Part shown: positions 35,017 through 46,706 of the stretch, piece after piece
Numbering within the stretch: the stretch's first letter is position 1
Layout of the letters: every line of letters begins with the position of its first letter
DNA from: Benincasa hispida
Taxonomy: Eukaryota; Streptophyta; Magnoliopsida; Cucurbitales; Cucurbitaceae
NCBI RefSeq assembly: GCF_009727055.1
Contig: NC_052359.1
Coordinates: 20,554,981 to 20,618,980 of the forward strand
DNA length: 64,000 nt
Direction: 5' to 3'
The notes under the pieces: generated by a model
Told to the model about the DNA's origin: nothing
Seen by the model: the letters and a program-made list of their open reading frames with translations, nothing else
Databases searched by the model: none
Translations under genes and position numbers: made by a program

Positions 35017-35850
35017 AATCTCGAAGAACTACTCGTAAGAGAAAAGTTATTGATAAATATACATCTCCAGCTAAAGTAAAGAAGAAAAGTGTGGTTAAGT
35101 ATCCTCTCCCAAGTGCAGAGCGATTATCGCTTACAACGTAGCACATGATGTTCTACTTAATATCTTTACAGAAATGATGGGTTGGATCTCAGATGAGAAT
35201 ACCGATAATGAGGTTCAAGAGAATTCGTTTAAACCACTTGCCAATCAATTTTTCAAGGAATTGATTGAACTCAGTTCGTGGGTCGAGTGCGATGTAAGCA
35301 TCCTAGTCTTGACTTCATTACATTTGGATATCTTATACTTTTACTAACATAGTAATTTTTTATATAGACCATAAATATTTTATTTCATTTTATGAAAGAA
35401 AAATTTTATACCCGACCTGACATGTGTATGCACAAGTTCACAATCTTACCAATTGATGTAACAGTTAATTTTGATTTATTTTGTTGTGCATAGTCATTTT
35501 ACCATAGTATATTTCATTACTTAACTTCTCATTTTATTTGATAGAGTCACCTTAATGCTCATGGTGGGATATTTAAACGAATAAAGAATAAGACGAGATT
35601 GAAGGCTGCCCTAGCATGGGATGATGAAGACACGTACAAGGACTACGTCACAGCTAAATTCGATGTCAAATGGGCATATGTGGATTTCGTGTATACAAAA
35701 ATGAATACTATTAAGCACTGAATGGTCCTTGCAATGGACATTAACAGAGGCCATATATTCATGTTCGATTGACTTCCGTCATACACATCAATGACAAAGC
35801 TGGTGGAATTGGTTGGAGCCATTGACTGTCACAATACCATCCCTACTTCA
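35017..35850 (+). pseudogene. Ulp1-like (C48) cysteine protease fragment
   Basis: A lysine-rich linker (RKRKVIDKYTSPAKVKKK) is followed by DVLLNIFTEMMGWISDEN and FKELIELSSWVECD. An intron with GT at about 35292 is likely, then HFMKEKFYTRPDM and a block with YVDFVYTKMNTIKH. The catalytic His (codon 35715) is directly followed by TGA where Trp is normal; the catalytic Asp (codon 35767) is kept in GHIFMFD. The Cys end is not visible. Ulp1 enzymes remove SUMO; why MULEs carry them is unknown. Confidence 0.75.
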
Positions 35851-36244
35851 CTACTGTGACGTGATCATAACTTACATTTCCAAACCTCATTCTAATTTTT
35901 TCGTCCTAATTCGATTTCAGCGTTACAGATAACTGAAGTCTACTAAGCTTTTTCGGAAAAGAAGGAAGCGAACATCATCATCATTTCTAATGTATTGTGG
36001 AGGGACTTCATATTCAAACTTATATTTAACTCTCAGTATAAGATGAAATTCTGAAGAACTAACATTTGTAACCTTGTAAATGTGAGATTTAAGTTCTACA
36101 GACACAATGGTTCCTATCAACTCTCCCCTAATATACGAAATTTCATTCTCATCCCAATCACTTCTATGTCGAATAAGTAGACACTTTTTTGTCATCCTAG
36201 AAAGTAAGAGAACATTTGTCATTAAGTTGTACAAGCAATTGAAG

Positions 36245-36440
36245 TGTACTCTCGATCTCTCTTAATCTCGCTCTCTCTCGTAATCTCGCTCTCTCTCTTA
36301 ATCTCGCTCTCTCTTAATCTCGTTCTCTCTCGTAATCTCGCTCTCTCTCTTAATCTCGCTCTCACTTAATCTCGCTCTCTCTTAATCTCGCTCTCTCTTA
36401 CTCTTGCTATCTCTCACTCTCGTTCTATCTCTCGCTCTCT
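36245..36440. repeat. CT-rich minisatellite, right MULE subterminus
   Basis: Repeated TAATCTCGCTCTCTCT units of 15-18 bp over about 190 bp. Read on the other strand it gives GAGCGAGA words like those on the left side of the MULE. Confidence 0.9.
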
Positions 36441-37164
36441 CTCTCCTAATACAAAATTTCGTAATGCTACCTTTCCAGAAATAACACAGCAAAAATAATT
36501 AAACAGACTCAAAATAATAAAACACCTTTCTAAAAACCTGTTCTGTTTTGAAAAAGCCTCATCTTGGAAATCCCCGTTCGAAAAATCTCTGTTCAACAAA
36601 ACGTCATCGAAAACCAGAGAAGTAATCACCATTAAAATGGAGTTTAGAGTTTAAAGAAATCACCATTGTAATGTGTTTAGGTATTATTGATTTGAGGCTT
36701 CAGTCGTGAAAATTGTCAAATCATTCGTACACTGACGAGCAATCACATCAAACCAGGAAATTTCAAGCGAGAGCGAGAGTGTTCAATCAGATGAGAGCGA
36801 GACTTACCTCGTGAGGTACTTGTGAGGGCAATTTATGTAATTTGGTATGGCGATTCAACTGACATTATTTTTTAAAAATGGGTCATTTGACATTTTGGAC
36901 CCAAAAAATGGGTCATCCTTACAAATTTCCCGAATGTTAAGGATGTTGTAAAATAAGTTTTTTATTCTTGTTTGGTTGGATTATTTGGTTGAAGCTTTGA
37001 AGTGGTTTCAGATTGAACCACTTGTTCAGTGAACGTTCAAAAGTGTTTGGATTTAATTTTGGTTATTTTGATTGGAGCAATTTGGGGGTTATTTTAGATT
37101 GGGAAATTGACCTTAAATTTTAATTAAATTTGGTTCTTGGCTAGGGTTGATTCAAGGTGTATAC

Positions 37165-38800
37165 TGTTTGGATTGTTGGGTTTGGTGTCCTAAATCTCTT
37201 GTATTCTCGTAGTTTGTAAACATTGTATAACCAAATTGTTATTGATAAAATAATTGTTATTTTATGAGTATACTCTCAATCGAAAGTCGGACTATGACTT
37301 ATTGTTCATTAGAGGAATCAGTGGTATTTAAGGAGTTAAATGTATTCACAGGGGAAAAACGATAATTTGGCCCACTGTACTTACGAACAATTTATGAAAG
37401 ATCATCGCACTGTTGATTGGTTATATCTAATGGACATAGAAATATATATGTAGTATGAAGAATGTAGCTATCGGTCTTTAGCGGAGTGATCGATAGTTAA
37501 TGGATGTTGGGTATAATTAAGGAGTTTAATTAATTATCCAAGTACCATTGAAGTTTCAATCTATAGATTCATAAGGTCTCCTTTATAGCTCAACAAGGAT
37601 TTAAATGAGAATTAATTTTGGATTAATTTTAAGTGTTCAAACTAATTGAGTGAATTAATTATATATGATATAATTAATTAAATTATTTATATGTGATATA
37701 ATTAATATAATGTATTTGATACATTATAATATAAAATCTTTTGAGAGGAATTTGAATATGATTCAAATACTAATTATATGAATGAGATTCATATAAATAA
37801 ATTTAATATAAATATAATTTACATTAAATACTATAAATAGTTAAGAGGAATTAAATATTTGAATATGATTAGAATATTAATTATATGGATGAGATTCATA
37901 TAATTGATTTTAGTATAAATATGATTTATATTAAATATCATGCGTTGTTGAGAGATGGTAAAACTATAGGTTATATTCTATTTGATACAATATAAAACTA
38001 TAAGTTTATGTTGTATTTGATATAACATATAATATATAGAAAAATTATTTCAAATGGTAAAACTATTGAAAATATTTACAAGATATAACAAAATTTTAGA
38101 ATTATGAATGATAGATGCTGATAGACACTAATAGACTTCTATCATTGCCTATCAATGTCACCGATAGACACTGATAGAAGTCAATCAATGTCTATCAAGG
38201 CCTATAATTCCTAGTTCTAAAATTTTATTATATTTTGTAAATATTTTGGTTCATTTTTCTATATTTGAAAACAGCCATAGTATGTATAGTATATATATAA
38301 TATATATCATTATTTTAATTTAAATTAATATTTAATTTAATTAAAAGGAGGGAGTTACAACTGCCTCCCCTTAACCCTCTTAGGAAAATGTGTAGTGTAG
38401 GGTTGGGAGTTTAGTTGTCTTCTTCCACCATTTGAGGAACTAAAAAAACTTTCAGTTTCTCTCCTAAAAATACTCAGAGAAGAAAGGTTCTTCTTCTCCC
38501 TCTCAATCTCTCCTCCCTCTTCCAAATCTAGGTCAGAACCCACAACTCTTGCCGATTCTCAATTCTAGAGAATACAGAAGGTTCCAGTTGTGGTGGTGTT
38601 CCAGATTGAGGGAAACATGAAGAAGTGTTCTTCAACGGTAATGTATATTTCTTCCTTTTTTTCCCTCAAATACATGCTGTAAAATTTAGATATAATGCAT
38701 AATCTCTTTGTCTTTTATTCTGTAATTCTAAAATTCTATGAAAATGAAAAATGAGATCAATCCCCGCTTCTGCACAAAAACCTTCGATGGTTTCCCTTCA
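37165..38800 (+). repeat. Solo copia LTR inside the gypsy-like LTR
   Basis: 1,636 bp ending TTTCCCTTCA, flanked by TATAC at 37160-37164 and 38801-38805. The start TGTTTGGATTGTTGGG contains a small duplication ahead of the usual TGTTGGG. Compared with relatives it lacks about 600 bp after 37280. It carries a MITE. Confidence 0.85.
38046..38272. mobile_element. MITE with GATAGACTTCTATC repeats, copy 2
   Basis: Ends TTTCAAATGGTAAAAC...TATTTACA and the diverged inverse TGTAAATATTTTGG...ATTTGAAA. The middle has TAGACTTCTATC and its inverse several times. Same family as 25870-26146. Confidence 0.7.
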
Positions 38801-39755
38801 TATACAAGTTAGTTGATTTGGATAATTGCACTTTAAGGTAAGTTACCTACTGCCGATTCGTCATTAAACCCAAGTATGTGTTAAGATTTAGTTTCTATGT
38901 TGGCTTGGAATATTATGACATGCTTGATGGTCGGTTGGGATTGTGGAAGGTTATGTTTATGCGATGGAAATCTTGATATTATGTTTTGATGCATGTTTGA
39001 TTGATGGATGGATTTAGAGACTGTTTTAAAATCTCTTAAGCATGATTTATGACTATGACTGTATGCTTATGCCTAAGTTGAACTATAGTGATTGTTAGTA
39101 TTCTTACCTGGCTATGCACATTGCATGTAATGAGCCTTTAGGCTCAGACCTTATGCCTATGTACGATGCTCCCTTGGGATCACCCCTTATGTTTATGATT
39201 ATGTCCCTCTGGGGCACTACCTATGAAAGTGTGCCTCCGGATTTGCCCTTTATACCTATGCCTACGATGCGTAATGTGCATCTAGTCCCGATAGGAAGTC
39301 TAATAGTTCATCTAGTGGGCCCAGTAGTGGGTCTCTTACTATATATATATACTCATCATTTCCTCTTCATGTTTTTTTTTTTCAGGTAAAGGTAAAGATA
39401 AATCAGCGAAGGCAATAGGGATCCGTGACCCTGGCCATTGGGATACGATATCACTTTCGCACTCATGTTTCTATTTATTTGATATGTTTTGGTTTAGGAG
39501 TCTAGCATTTCAAACTCTGGTTATTTCACTTATTAATTTATTTATTTGCTCATTTTGTTTTAAATTAGAGTCAGGGGTACCCCGAACGATTTGTTTTTAG
39601 GATTTTATTATTTTAAAACTTCATTTAATGAAATAAAAGTTTTGGTATTTTTTATTTATTATTTAAATTTTCCTTTGAAAAATATATTGTCAAACATATG
39701 CATGCATGTAGTAGCGTCTTGAATGTATAATAAAAAGTTAGATCGTTACGCATTA

Positions 39756-40528
39756 TAATAATGAACACCTTATATTTCAATCATATATTCAACAAAAGTA
39801 ATTAATATATATATTTATACACATCATATTATGATATACCTTCACAAAGTTTTTAAGTGTCTTAATTGATCTACTGGAAGAAGTAAAAACCTCTCAATAA
39901 AACCAGTGAATTGAAGCACCTCTTGGAAAGCTTACTAGTGACAATACCAACACCACGAGAAGCAGGGATTATAAAGTGACAGTTAAACGAAGACCTTAAA
40001 CCTAGTCCTCTTCCCGACCATGTTTCAAGGATATGATCTCCATGTCCTCATGCTTGAGGTGAGGCCGATAAGAGTATCGACGATGAAGTTCTTTTTTATT
40101 GGGAGACAATGGAGGTAAATCTTCTTAAGTGATTGAAGCTAAACTTCCTTGACAAGGCGATCGAGCTTGGTGACTGGAACCCACTTTTCCTTATCATCAC
40201 GGCTCCCTTCGCAACAACGACCACTACCACGATCGCCTTGCCACTACAACCTCTGTTATTTTATCCTCTGCCAAACCTGTCATAGTCTCGTTCTCCATAT
40301 TCAACCCAGATCAGGGTTAGCAACAAGAATTAGCATGGAAAATGGGAGAGGGGATTAGGGATTTGAAATTTACAGAGAAGAATAGACTAAAGGGTTGAAG
40401 GAGGAAATAGGGATTTGATACAGAGAGAAGAATTGTTGCAGGAGACTAAAAATGTAAAATAGAGGGAAAAGAATTTAAGAAATGTTACCCATAAGTTAAA
40501 CCGTGCGCGCCTCTTCGTTTTTCTTTTT

Positions 40529-40559
<31 letters not shown>

Positions 40560-40628
40560 CGGCTTTTCCATAGTATTTTTGACAAATGCTATAATGAAAT
40601 GTTATGGAAACTGATATTTCTTGTAGTG
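39756..40628. other. Right interior of the CACTA-like element
   Basis: No gene identified. A GC-richer stretch (40140-40300) could be a captured host fragment but matches nothing I recognise. Words such as TGCTATAATG near the right end resemble the subterminal words at 26200 and 46400-46690. Confidence 0.45.
40524..40559. repeat. Poly-T run joined to 21-base poly-G run
   Basis: Fifteen T (40524-40538) are followed by 21 G (40539-40559). So long a G run is rare in plant DNA and hard to sequence. It may form a quadruplex or be an assembly error in length. Confidence 0.95.
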
Positions 40629-41415
40629 TATGATATATATTAATACATTATAGTATATAATTAATTATAAATATGATTTATAATTAAAACTATATAATAT
40701 GTGAGAGATAAATATTTGAATAAGATTTAAATATTATTTATAAGAATAAGATTCATATAATACAATAGGTTAAAATTAATGTGAACGAGATTCATATTAA
40801 AACTATAGGTTATAAGAGATATTGCATTTTAATATGATTAGAATGCATAATATATAGTTAATTAACTAAGGGTTAGTTAATTATATTTTTTATAAAATTA
40901 ATAACTCTCGATTACAGGGGAGTTACTCGTTGGTTTTCACGTGGGAGTTACTCCCTCACTCCATCCTCACCTTTGATTCTGTATGAATGTAAAAAGAGGG
41001 GGGAGAAAACAGACATGAAAATACTGATTCAAGAATATATCTCCCTAAAAGAAAAATTCTCATATCATCTTTATAAACTTTTTCCTTCCCAAAAGCTTGA
41101 AGGAGACCACACTTTCTTATTCCTTGTTGGAAAATAGCAAGGTCGTTGCATGGTGTTGTCCTGTTCGTTGGAAATGTTGTTGTGTTCATGCAGTGCTGAG
41201 ATCATGACCTTTGGGGAGGAAATCTGAGAATAGGTTTCAATAAGGGTAAGTACTTCTTTCCTTCCTCTTAGTAGAACAACATGTTTAGAGTTTATAATGT
41301 TTATCCTCTTGTATGTTTTTGTATGCAAACTTCTTTATTTTTGTGTTTTTCAAAATTGAAAATCAATTGCACGACATTCACACGCTTGCGCAAGCAGTTC
41401 CATTCCTTCACCCAA

Positions 41416-42098
41416 CACATCTCATTTTTAAATGTACATTTTTATCTCTATAGACTTTTGGATTCCTTAGAACTTTGGATTATTTGCATATTGTAACTAT
41501 TGGCATATTGGTAACTTAACTTTATTAGTTCATTTTAAACTCTTTTTAAATATTGAAACTAGTTTATAACTCTTGGAAACTCTCTATTGTAGTCTGCGAT
41601 TGGATTCACTGTGTATGCATTATGATTTAAAATTGTGTTATGCTTTGAACAACTTTAAACTCCTTTCAAAACTTATTTACATATTGTATTTTAGTTATAA
41701 CCCTTAGAACTATTCCATTTAGTTTGATATTAGATTCATTGAACACTTTTTAAGCAAGATTGATGAGTTGAAAAAATTTGTCAATATTGATGTGTAAAGC
41801 CAAACTCTAAAATGATTTTTTCTTTTCTACCTAGGTTTTGCAAGAATTCATTGGAGCAGTTAAGCCACGAAGTGAAGCCACGAAGCAACTGATATGTTTA
41901 TAAGATTTTTTGTAGGATTAGTGGCAAAACTTTGGTTGCAGTGTACTATACTTAACTTACTTCTTGTAAAACCTTTACCAATATTTATTAGTCAATCTAT
42001 TTGTTAAAAAATTAACAACTTTATCATTATATATTTTAAATCCTTTTATGTTTGTGCTTATTTTTTGTATTTAAATAGGATTAATTGATTATGGAAAT
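41416..42098. other. Intergenic DNA, no gene seen
   Basis: About 680 bp of AT-rich DNA outside the split LTR. No coding frame and no recognised repeat. Confidence 0.5.
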
Positions 42099-42808
42099 CA
42101 CAACAAATAGAGCTTATGATACCTTCTGGACATAGCCTTTTTAACAATAGGCTATGGAATCCCAAAAAAAAAAATGTGGAAATTGTTAAAAATTAAATTT
42201 GGGGGACGCACTTTAAAATTTTTTAATTATCCACCTGACGCGTAAAATTCTTTCTTTCTTTTTCACTATTTCTCGTCCTTTCCTTTCTTCGTCTCTAGAC
42301 AAAAAACCTAGATCTTCCTTCTCTCAAATCTCAACCTTTATTTCTCCCAAATCTCAACTTTTCTTTCTTCTCATAGAACCCAATCTTCATCATCGACGAG
42401 ACCGTTAAAGCTACCTTGTTGAATATGGACTCTTATTTCATATTAATCCCTTTTTAGGGCCAGGCCTCAAATCCATCCCCACCGATCTTGGTAATGGTAC
42501 GATTGTCAACTGTTAAGCGCAAAAATTTAGAAGATAGATGAAACCTTGTTTTTTTCCTCTCTTAATAGCATCTGCAAATTTTCATTTCCTCAACTCCAAA
42601 AATCTAGGGCTCGCAAGTTACATGAAGAAGATTTTCTTTTGTAGGTAAGAACACGCACTCTTCTTCTTCTTCCTCTTTTGTGTTTCAATTTCAAATTTTA
42701 GGTTTTATGGATTTCACTCTGGCACTTTATCTACCAACTCTCTCCATCTCTATCTCTCTCTCAAAACTATTAGATACTTGAAGCTAACAATTCGAGGTTA
42801 GTGATTGG

Positions 42809-45096
42809 TGTTGGGGTTGATGTCCTAAAGTCTCGTGTCCTATAGTTTGTAAACAGTTTGTACGAACGCTTGTGTTGTATAATATATGATATTTACTTCA
42901 CATCTTGATTTTGCTAAGTTGTATATTTTATTTGCTTTACCACAAACCAATAAATACAAAATCTCTGGTTGTCTGTATGTAACTTAAGCATGTATGTTGT
43001 GACATACAAGCGGATCATGTCTTGAGTGATAACCAACATGGTCTGTAGTATATGGATATAGGAGGAAAACTTTATCCTGGTAACGCTACGGATGCGGCCC
43101 GCTTTATGGAATGGTCACAAGTGTCATGACTTGTCACAGATGGTCTAATCCTGATTATTCGTGTAGAGGACATGCGAGTGGAGGCATCCTATATAAAGAG
43201 TTTGTATAAGACTTGACCACGAAGTGTTAACATCTCGTTATATAACACCGTTCATGACAGAGATTCACTTCACTAGGATGACCATACGTACCATGATCTC
43301 CATCCTGAGTGAGTTAGGAACTCCTGCCATTGAGGGCGGTCCTTTGATTTGTATGGGTACAAGTGGCTAGGTCGCCGATTCAAGCTTACCATTTTGGGGA
43401 TTCGTCTGATTTGGGAGCTGGGAACTCAGCTACACAAGATGGAATTCACTCATTCCCCGAGGCAAGGGTAAGTAAATAGAGGACTCAATCATAGTAGGAT
43501 TATGACTTATTGTTCATTAGAGGAATGAGTGGTACTTAAAGAGTTAGATGTAACTACAGGGGCAAAACGCNTCTGATTTGGGAGCTGGGAACTCAGCTAC
43601 ACAAGATGGAATTCACTCATTCCCCGAGGCAAGGGTAAGTAAATAGATAGCTTTTTTAAGGTTTGATTCCAGGGCTTGAACGATGTGGCGCCACACACCT
43701 TCTCTTGGCCCAAGAGGTGTTCACACATAGTTGAACTATGTTGTATTGTTCATTAGAGGAATGAGTGGTACTTAAAGAGTGAGATGTAACTACAGGGGAA
43801 AAACGGTAAATTGGCTCAGTTGTACTTACGAGTATCTGTAAAGTGTCATCGTACATATGATTGGTTATATCCGATGGACACAGAAATATGTTTGTGGTAA
43901 GAAAAGTTCAGTTGTTGGTCTTTTGTGGAATGCTTGATAGTTAACGGATGGTGAATTTCGTGGCTAAAGAGTTTAGTCAACTATTCACGAACCGTTGGAG
44001 CTTCGAGCTACAGATCCATTAGGTCTCCTGGGTAGCTTGGATAAAGTCGAGAATCAATATTTGGGTCAGTTTGAAATGTTCAAATTGACAAGAGAGAGTT
44101 CGATTATATATGATATAATTGAACTGGTTAATTATATATGATATAATTGGTTAAATGTATGAGATACATTATTTGAGAGGAAATTAGATATAAATATGAT
44201 TTATATCAAGTGGAGGAGAAATTACTATAGTAGATATGTGATATCAAACTATAGGGTAAGAATATAATATGATTATATTCATTAATTATTAAATTGGTTA
44301 ATTATTAGATAATTGGTCGTATTATTCTCCTCAATCGTGCGTTAGTGGGAGTAGCCGCATTCGGTTATAGTAACCAATGAATAAAATGAAAATTGTTTTC
44401 ATTTGGCAAAAAAATTTGAAAATTCGCAATCGATGCGAAAACATAAACGATCACCTAGCTTGAGAGCCTATACGATAGTAGCTCATCGTCTAAACAATTG
44501 CACGACTTTCCTTAAACGATCCCTTAGCTTTCCTAAATGATCGCATAGCGTGCCACGTTTTGTAAACGATCGTCTACCTTTTATTAAACGATCGCTTAGT
44601 AAAACCTACACGATCGTGTAGCTTCATCTAAATGATAAGCATCCCTACTTTACAATAGCTCTTTCTCTCCCACTTGCTTATCGTCTACATGATCTGTCTT
44701 TCCTCCTACCTCTACCAAATTCACCAAAGACCACACTTTGGATTCTCACTCCGAGAATACCAAGGGCTCCAATTGGTGGTGTCGTCCTTGCTATTTACTT
44801 GTTTGTGACTGTTCGTGTTGCTGCCGTTTATGTAAACGATCGTGCTGCCACTACCAACTGATTTGCTGGGCGATACGGCTTGTAGAGGTTCTTCTGCTGC
44901 TTTGAGTTCAAAGTTTGAAGAGAGTCTTCAACTGATATGAGAACTCATTCCCTTGTGTTTTATTTATCGAAGCATGTCGTTAATTAGTGTTAATTTGCAT
45001 AACTATTTGTTAGAATGTGTATGTTGTATTTCGGTCATAATGAAATCGGAAAGATCCGAATGCGCTCATGGATGCTCTTCGTTAAGAGTTCCTTCA
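42809..45096 (+). repeat. Solo copia LTR (related family), 2.3 kb
   Basis: TGTTGGGGTTGATGTCC ... GAGTTCCTTCA, flanked by ATTGG (42804-42808) and ACTGG (45097-45101), 4 of 5 identical. It contains the exact duplication with an N at 43571. At 44430-44640 it has a palindrome cluster including CTACACGATCGTGTAG (44606-44621). Confidence 0.75.
43405..43647. repeat. Exact 76-bp duplication around an ambiguous base
   Basis: 43405-43480 and 43572-43647 are identical for 76 bp and the second copy starts immediately after the only N of the window (43571). The next segment (43510-43570) is also nearly repeated at 43750-43810. This suggests an assembly join. Confidence 0.95.
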
Positions 45097-45101
45097 ACTG
45101 G

Positions 45102-46380
45102 ATCCTCCCACCCTTTTAAACCAGTTTTATGTTTTGACTTCAATCAACTCTTGAACATTCATGCTTTCGAATTTAATTCTTATGGGTATCATTCGAATAG
45201 GTAATTGCAGGTACCATCTCATGCTAAAAGTAAAAATTTTATGCTAGATCTCGACTCTTGATCCGGTAAAAGAACTCGATCTGGTCCAAAACTCGATCAA
45301 GTCTTGATCCGATCCTCGATTCGGTCCAAAACTCCCCCACTGTGAAGAACTCGATGCTCGCCCAGATCTTTCGCAGAATAAAACCCACTCGATGTTATTG
45401 TGTGTTACTTTTCCTCTTTCATTTTAATAAGTTCGTTTATTTGAAAAAACTATTATTGATTACTTTGTTATCTTGTATCGTGGAATTTAGATTCTTGATT
45501 TTAACATTCTTTTCTTTCTTCTCCCTTCAATTGAATAGTCTTTTACAGGTCAAGATGGTGGTATACAAATGATTCTTAAAAAAGTGAGGTACGTGATTTG
45601 ATTTTGACTTATTAATTAAAGGACTTTATATTTATTTAAGACAAGTTTGTGTAAGTTCTTAAATTTCACATATTCTGATTTTTTATTTAAATTTGTCTGA
45701 GTAGGTGTTGTAATTAGTCACTTAGGACATGGATTTTTTTTTTTACTGCAGCTGATTGGCCTTAATATATTATCTTTGGTTGATATTGTTACCCAAATAT
45801 GTGGAAATTTGGTTGCATCTTTAGTGAGTTGTTGTGGTGCTGAATTGATCAATTTTTTGTTGCTTAGTTTGTTGAAAGTAATAAATATTTCTAGACTTCT
45901 TTGTAATAAAAGTGGTGCTGAATTGTGTTTACATAACTTTATCGATTATTAATGAACCACATATTTTTTTAGGTTGTTTGAGAGTCAAAATGACAATTGG
46001 GTACTTTTTATATAATCTTAACACTCAATTGTGGTTTTGGGAACCAATCTGATGTTAATTCACTTTTTATGTAGGTAGATGAAGATCAAAGATGGAAACT
46101 CAATTCCATGATACTATAATCTTCAAAACTTGATGAATTTTTTATTTTGTGAACCTTGTATGGTTGAAAATTATATTTGGTGTATTTTTTGTATTATTTG
46201 GATAATTTTTTTTGTTTCTCATGTAAATTGATTACTAAATTTCAATAATGAAAGGAAGTCATTGTATTTAATGCATACATTGTGAATTATTTCATATGTT
46301 TATTTAACTTAAAACAAGTGTTTGTAATGTAAATGGACATAATTCTAATGTTGTTTGTTATAACATAAGATTAAAACTAA
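45102..46380. other. Interior of CACTA-like candidate, no gene
   Basis: AT-rich DNA. At 45250-45350 a short degenerate repeat of CTCGAT-TGGTCCAAAACTC type occurs about three times. Nothing coding is recognised. Confidence 0.45.
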
Positions 46381-46706
46381 ATATTATGATATAATAGCCT
46401 TAAAAAAAGGTTATCATATGTCAAATAAAGCATTAAGAAAAAGCTATTATATAATAAAGATAGCATTGAGAGCAAGCTATAATATTTTAAAGATAGCTTT
46501 AATGACTAATGCTATTGAATGTTTGCATAGCCATGTATACATGCTCTATCTTCATATTCTATTATAGCATTCATTATAGCTCTACAAAAAGGCTATAAAA
46601 AGTCCCAGACTTTTAATAACATGGGTTGTCAGGACCTTCAAAAAAAGGCTATGAAAAGTCTTTTATAGCCTTTTTCGTTAGCTATTGCATCCTTTATTTC
46701 TTGTAG

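Larger units (their letters stand above)
32163..36931 (+). mobile_element. Mutator-like element carrying Ulp1/DUF1985 genes
   Basis: 4.77 kb. Terminal inverted repeats extend about 110 bp: GGGAAATTTGTAAGGATG at left, its inverse at right, with matching inner words such as CATACCAAATTAC. The 9-bp duplication is AAATGTTAA (32154-32162) versus GAATGTTAA (36932-36940), 8 of 9 identical. It holds remnants of DUF1985 and of a C48 (Ulp1) protease but no visible MuDR transposase, so it is a non-autonomous copy of the Ulp1-bearing MULE type known in plants. Confidence 0.9.
31218..39750 (+). repeat. Gypsy-like solo LTR carrying two nested insertions
   Basis: Begins TGTAACATCTC and ends GATCGTTACG, an inverted pair TGTAAC/GTTAC(G). 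The flanks are CATTA on both sides (31213-31217 and 39751-39755). Subtracting the MULE (32163-36931) and the copia LTR (37165-38800) leaves about 2.1 kb, a normal length for a large plant gypsy LTR. The class is inferred from end sequence and style, since no internal domain is present. Confidence 0.6.
26156..40628. mobile_element. CACTA-like element, itself filled with insertions
   Basis: Left end CACTATAGGAAAAG at 26156; right end ...TTTCTTGTAGTG at 40628, the reverse complement of CACTACAAGAAA. Both sides carry TAT (26153-26155 and 40629-40631). Removing it restores a continuous copia LTR. After subtracting nested elements, about 2.9 kb of its own DNA remains, without a recognisable transposase. 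It is probably a non-autonomous element. The ends are short and only moderately alike. Confidence 0.55.
24737..41410 (+). repeat. Solo copia LTR split by a 14.5-kb insertion
   Basis: The left part (24737 to about 26155) starts TGTTGGAGTTGATACCC and follows the copia LTR family. The right part (40629-41410) resumes in the AT-rich middle and ends CATTCCTTCA. The flanks TTCCCA|TG and CA|CCCAA agree as a 5-bp target duplication with one lost base. Without insertions the LTR is about 1.9 kb. Joining the two sides restores the order seen at 37660-37740. Confidence 0.65.
42099..46706. mobile_element. Second CACTA-like element (candidate)
   Basis: The right end TTTCTTGTAGTG (46695-46706) is a clear CACTA-type terminus. 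The preceding 320 bp are full of GCTATAA and AAAGGCTAT words. The left end is proposed at CACAACAAATAG, followed by ATAGCCTTTTTAACAATAGGCTATGG, with the same words. Flanking triplets AAT and TAT do not match fully. No transposase is visible; a solo copia LTR is inserted. The left end is uncertain. Confidence 0.4.

Noticed and set aside
39114..39389. 91-codon frame starting MHIACNEPLGSD
   Set aside because: Located within a gypsy-like LTR, rich in Met and Pro from repeated CCTATG words; no homology recognised.
40149..40358. Host gene fragment in a GC-richer patch
   Set aside because: Composition is suggestive but no protein family is recognisable on either strand.
26156..46706. Pairing the CACTA left end at 26156 with the right end at 46706
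   Set aside because: Both right ends are followed by TAT, but only 40628 restores a continuous copia LTR when joined.
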